Shown here one piece after another: positions 62,501-64,000 of a stretch of 64,000 bases of DNA. The translations under genes were made by a program, and so were the position numbers. Every line of letters starts with the position of its first letter. Position 1 is the first letter of the stretch. The DNA comes from JAJECS01 sp965262745 (GTDB lineage: Bacteria > Chloroflexota > UBA11872), in the NCBI GenBank assembly GCA_965262745.1, contig OZ253558.1, positions 1,054,001 to 1,118,000 of the forward strand, read 5' to 3'. The notes beneath the pieces were generated by a model. That model saw only the letters and a program-made list of their open reading frames with translations. It was not told where the DNA came from and did no database searches.

Positions 62501-63143
62501 TTGGAAACGCCGATTCGGAGTCGTCGAGCAGCGTCTCGAACTGCCGCGCGACCAGGCGGTAGTAGGCCCCGTAGTCGGCGACCCGAAGGCTCGCGGTCCT
62601 GCGCGCGACGCCGCCCAGCACCAGATGCATCCGTTCCGGCGGCCGCCCCTGCATTCTCCCGAGCAGGTCTGAATACATGCTGATCTGCAAGACGGCGGGG
62701 GCCGTGGGTTGCCGCGCCAGCTTGGTGTCCCAGACTTCATAGCTCCATGCCCCGAGGTCGCTGGGTTTCTCGACGCGGCGCAGGAAGTCCGCGTACCCCA
62801 GCCGCCGGTCGCCGAGCAGCACGGCCTGGTAGATCACGTCAACGCCATCTCGCATCGCCTGCAGCGTGGCGGCGTGCTCGGATTCAACCACTCGGGACGG
62901 AGACACGGTGTCGGGCGGCCGGATTTCCCTGATTCCCAGGTTCTCGGCGTCCAGCGATTCCAGGAAGCGCGCCTCATACTCCCGACCGCGCCGCGCCAAA
63001 CGGTCGAGCACTGGGTCGTCACGAAACGGCCGTTTGAGGTCATGCAGAACCGCGGCGCGCTCCAGGTTGGCCAGGTGCCGGCACTCCAGGAACGCGACCA
63101 GATCGGTGGCGGAGTAGACCAGACGCCTATCAATCAGTTGCAT
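59598..63143 (-). CDS. TM0106-type RecB-like nuclease fused to DNA2/NAM7-type helicase
   Basis: A 1181-residue fusion. The first ~500 residues form a TM0106-type RecB-like nuclease. A Cys cluster (HCDFCRWNQECRAQW near 233) may hold an Fe-S cluster, and LFLDLEGDPFYG near 343 carries nuclease acids. YNRDDCLSTCYLREWLEVQ near 520 closes the exonuclease-like part. A superfamily 1 helicase follows: Walker A IQGPPGSGKSTVGAEM near 800, Walker B VLCIDEAGQMSLADAL near 905, QLDQPLQGVHPPG and VDKFQGQEAPISIYSMA near 1100, with LNRLNVATSRAK near the end. Such proteins act in DNA repair or defence. It lies right of the tRNA remnant, so it may be element cargo. Confidence 0.9.
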   Translation of the reverse strand: MQLIDRRLVYSATDLVAFLECRHLANLERAAVLHDLKRPFRDDPVLDRLARRGREYEARFLESLDAENLGIREIRPPDTVSPSRVVESEHAATLQAMRDGVDVIYQAVLLGDRRLGYADFLRRVEKPSDLGAWSYEVWDTKLARQPTAPAVLQISMYSDLLGRMQGRPPERMHLVLGGVARRTASLRVADYGAYYRLVARQFETLLDDSESAFPISTKPEPMQHCDFCRWNQECRAQWRREDDLALVANLTSRQRRALHAIDVTTRGGLADPSRPLPEQLDGVSPVSLARVQAQAAIQVRGEGQVISERIPPERDREDVVVPDRGLWLLPEPSPGDLFLDLEGDPFYGSDEIDGIDYLFGVIEPGQTDAAGDPRFHAFWSIADGTVSPAAERKAFEDCIDLIMERRTGHPDMHVYHYAPYETGAMKRLAGRYATRESEVDQLLRGSVFVDLYRVVRQGVRASVESYSIKRLEPLYGFKREIDLRDAGESIVEFENWLEPEDGTDRDGLLEKIRAYNRDDCLSTCYLREWLEVQRAALVNEVGAEAPPRPTVKPPEETEDTEAQREVQELVAQLTAGLPEDLTDGRSLEDPSQRGRWLLAQLLDWHRREDKAFWWRYFHLKDELTDEERVGETDALGQLSYVRSRADPRPKSRSKIYSFRFPPQDHKIEVGDRPRDQHGNSIGEVVAVNDRDGVIDLKVGSNRAAPAPTSLIAYEYVNPGPKPSSLRNLATWVIEHGIDAPGPYQAARDLLMRCPPRVGQTDGSPLTADGEDAQDAARRLVQMLDESYLAIQGPPGSGKSTVGAEMIVDLVEAGKRVGVTANSHKVIGELLEKTARVARERGVPVRIGQRTRYRSAEPEFADAVPLAKTEDACMALARGTLDVVGGTSWLWARDDAEGLVDVLCIDEAGQMSLADALASARCAKSLLLLGDPQQLDQPLQGVHPPGADRSVLAHVLDDARVMPKDFGLFLDGTWRLHPSICEFTSEVFYEDNLRAHPGRENLDLAGSSPFLGTGLRFVAVSHERRISDSEEEAAAIAESVDRLLRSRASWTDAEGATHALTAQDVLIITPYNRQIGELASRPELRELRIGTVDKFQGQEAPISIYSMATSSADEAPRGMEFLYSLNRLNVATSRAKCLAVVVASPGLLAVRCRTPRQMHLANALARLFEMAHDEAESPLTPA

Positions 63144-63289
63144 CGCCGATTCACCAGCCCGTCCCCATGGCCGACGGCTTCACCCCGGCCACGCGTGCGA
63201 TCAGCGCGAGCGCGTTGCCAACATACTCCGCGAGGCGACACCGGGCCAGATTGTGGGCCGCCTGCCGCGGCATGAAGCTGGGGCGACGC

Positions 63290-64000
63290 TCACAGCGGCA
63301 GCAGGTGCCCCGCTTCGCGCAGCCGCTGACGCCGCTGTTGCGCGTCCGGCATCGCTCTAACCACCAGCCCCCAGAAGTCCGGCCCGTGGTTCTTTATTGA
63401 CAGGTGCGCCAGCTCGTGCACCACGATGTACTCGACAAGGGCAGGCTCCAACATCATCGCCCGCCAGTTGAAGCGCAGCGTGCCGTCCGGCGCGCAGCTC
63501 CCCCAGCGCCGGCGTTGATCGCGGATCAGCACGCGCGGCCAGTCGCCGTGACCCAGGCGCGGCCACCAGCGCTCCACGCTAGTTGGCAGGCGGTCTGCCG
63601 CCCGCCTCCGATACCAGGCCACGAGGGCGCGCTGGGCACTGCGGGTTCGCTCACTATCGGACGCCCCCGTTGGCACCGTGACGCGGAACCGCCAGTGATC
63701 GAAGCGCACGCTCACCGACCTGACGTCGGCGTGCTCGACCAGCAAACGCACGTTGCGGCCCAGGTAAGGCAACGTCTCACCGCTCACAAAGCGCTTCGGC
63801 GCGGCGGCCAGCGTCTCCGCGGTGCTGCGGCGCATGATCCAGGCCGCCCGCTTGCGCACGATCCCCCGCAACTCCTCGGCGGGCGTCGAAACAGGCGCGG
63901 CGACCTGGACCCCGCCCCCGTCCACGGTGATCTGCACCGTCTTCCTGCGCCGCTGACTGCGCTGCACCTCGAACTCGATCGTGCTCTCGCCGAAACGGAC
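63290..64000 (-). CDS. YgjP-like (DUF45) metallopeptidase, runs off window
   Basis: A zinc-dependent protein of the YgjP/DUF45 group. The frame continues past base 64000 (FGESTIEFEVQRSQRRRKTV), so the GTG at 63967 is internal and the real start is outside. RWGSCAPDGTLRFNWRAMML near residue 155 and HELAHLSIKNHGPDFW near 190 give the HExxH plus distal His zinc site. The family is often next to restriction-modification and helicase genes, and its substrate is unknown. It is co-directional with the nuclease-helicase gene, 146 bases apart. Confidence 0.9.
   Translation of the reverse strand, partial: VRFGESTIEFEVQRSQRRRKTVQITVDGGGVQVAAPVSTPAEELRGIVRKRAAWIMRRSTAETLAAAPKRFVSGETLPYLGRNVRLLVEHADVRSVSVRFDHWRFRVTVPTGASDSERTRSAQRALVAWYRRRAADRLPTSVERWWPRLGHGDWPRVLIRDQRRRWGSCAPDGTLRFNWRAMMLEPALVEYIVVHELAHLSIKNHGPDFWGLVVRAMPDAQQRRQRLREAGHLLPL

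Overview
The window is 64 kb of GC-rich bacterial DNA, about two thirds G+C by eye. The gene content suggests a Chloroflexota-like marine or sponge-associated heterotroph. It has several Gfo/Idh/MocA oxidoreductases, TIM-barrel sugar epimerases, phytanoyl-CoA dioxygenases, GcvT-type demethylases, plant-type leucine-rich repeat proteins and an ImuA-ImuB-DnaE2 mutasome. No rRNA or intact tRNA is present, so the lineage is an inference from gene content only.

Layout. 1-2.1 kb: the 3' part of an ABC exporter and a small membrane protein. 2.2-10.1 kb: a leftward catabolic operon (zinc dehydrogenase, epimerase, PhyH dioxygenase, BNR/sialidase-like protein) divergent from an aldo/keto reductase, a creatinase/DoeA-like M24 protein and an EutA/racemase-like protein. 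10.2-18.4 kb: a TolB-propeller plus LRR lipoprotein, a sugar oxidoreductase, an IS30-family element inserted in a REP-like palindrome, and a three-gene oxidoreductase-epimerase-epimerase operon with ATGA overlaps. 18.7-22.3 kb: a DUF4062 protein, a frameshifted membrane protein, a lipoprotein cyclophilin and a GNAT acetyltransferase. 22.5-32 kb: one giant secreted protein (LRR, 15 SwmB repeats, a DUF11-like domain, three C-terminal repeats), split by a single frameshift. 32.2-38 kb: imuA-imuB-dnaE2. 38.1-44.1 kb: a broken GPP34-cytochrome P450 fusion, a sterol-methyltransferase-like enzyme, a decayed RND transporter and an HNH remnant. 44.4-54.1 kb: one-carbon and amine catabolism (DmdA/GcvT-like, dimethylglycine dehydrogenase-like), PhyH, GNAT, amidohydrolase and a hydroxyacid dehydrogenase. 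54.2-56.4 kb: a coupled operon (endonuclease/exonuclease/phosphatase fold, ADP-ribosylglycohydrolase, unknown). 56.8-64 kb: a dehydrogenase tail remnant, an AAA ATPase plus DUF4276 pair, a tRNA-Leu 3' remnant, a RecB-like nuclease/helicase fusion and a YgjP-type metallopeptidase.

Two themes stand out. The first is a possible sterol-modifying locus: a protein with all the sterol 24-C-methyltransferase motifs lies beside a P450 that is fused to a GPP34 domain, with a decayed RND transporter next to it. The second is a pattern of insertion and decay. Two gene blocks sit between an intact gene and an orphan copy of that gene's 3' end (45.8-47.8 kb and 53.9-56.95 kb), a tRNA fragment looks like an att scar, and an IS30 element splits a dispersed REP repeat. 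Several genes carry one-base frameshifts. Those in homopolymers may be sequencing errors, but the TAG in the GPP34-P450 gene and the RND damage look like real decay.
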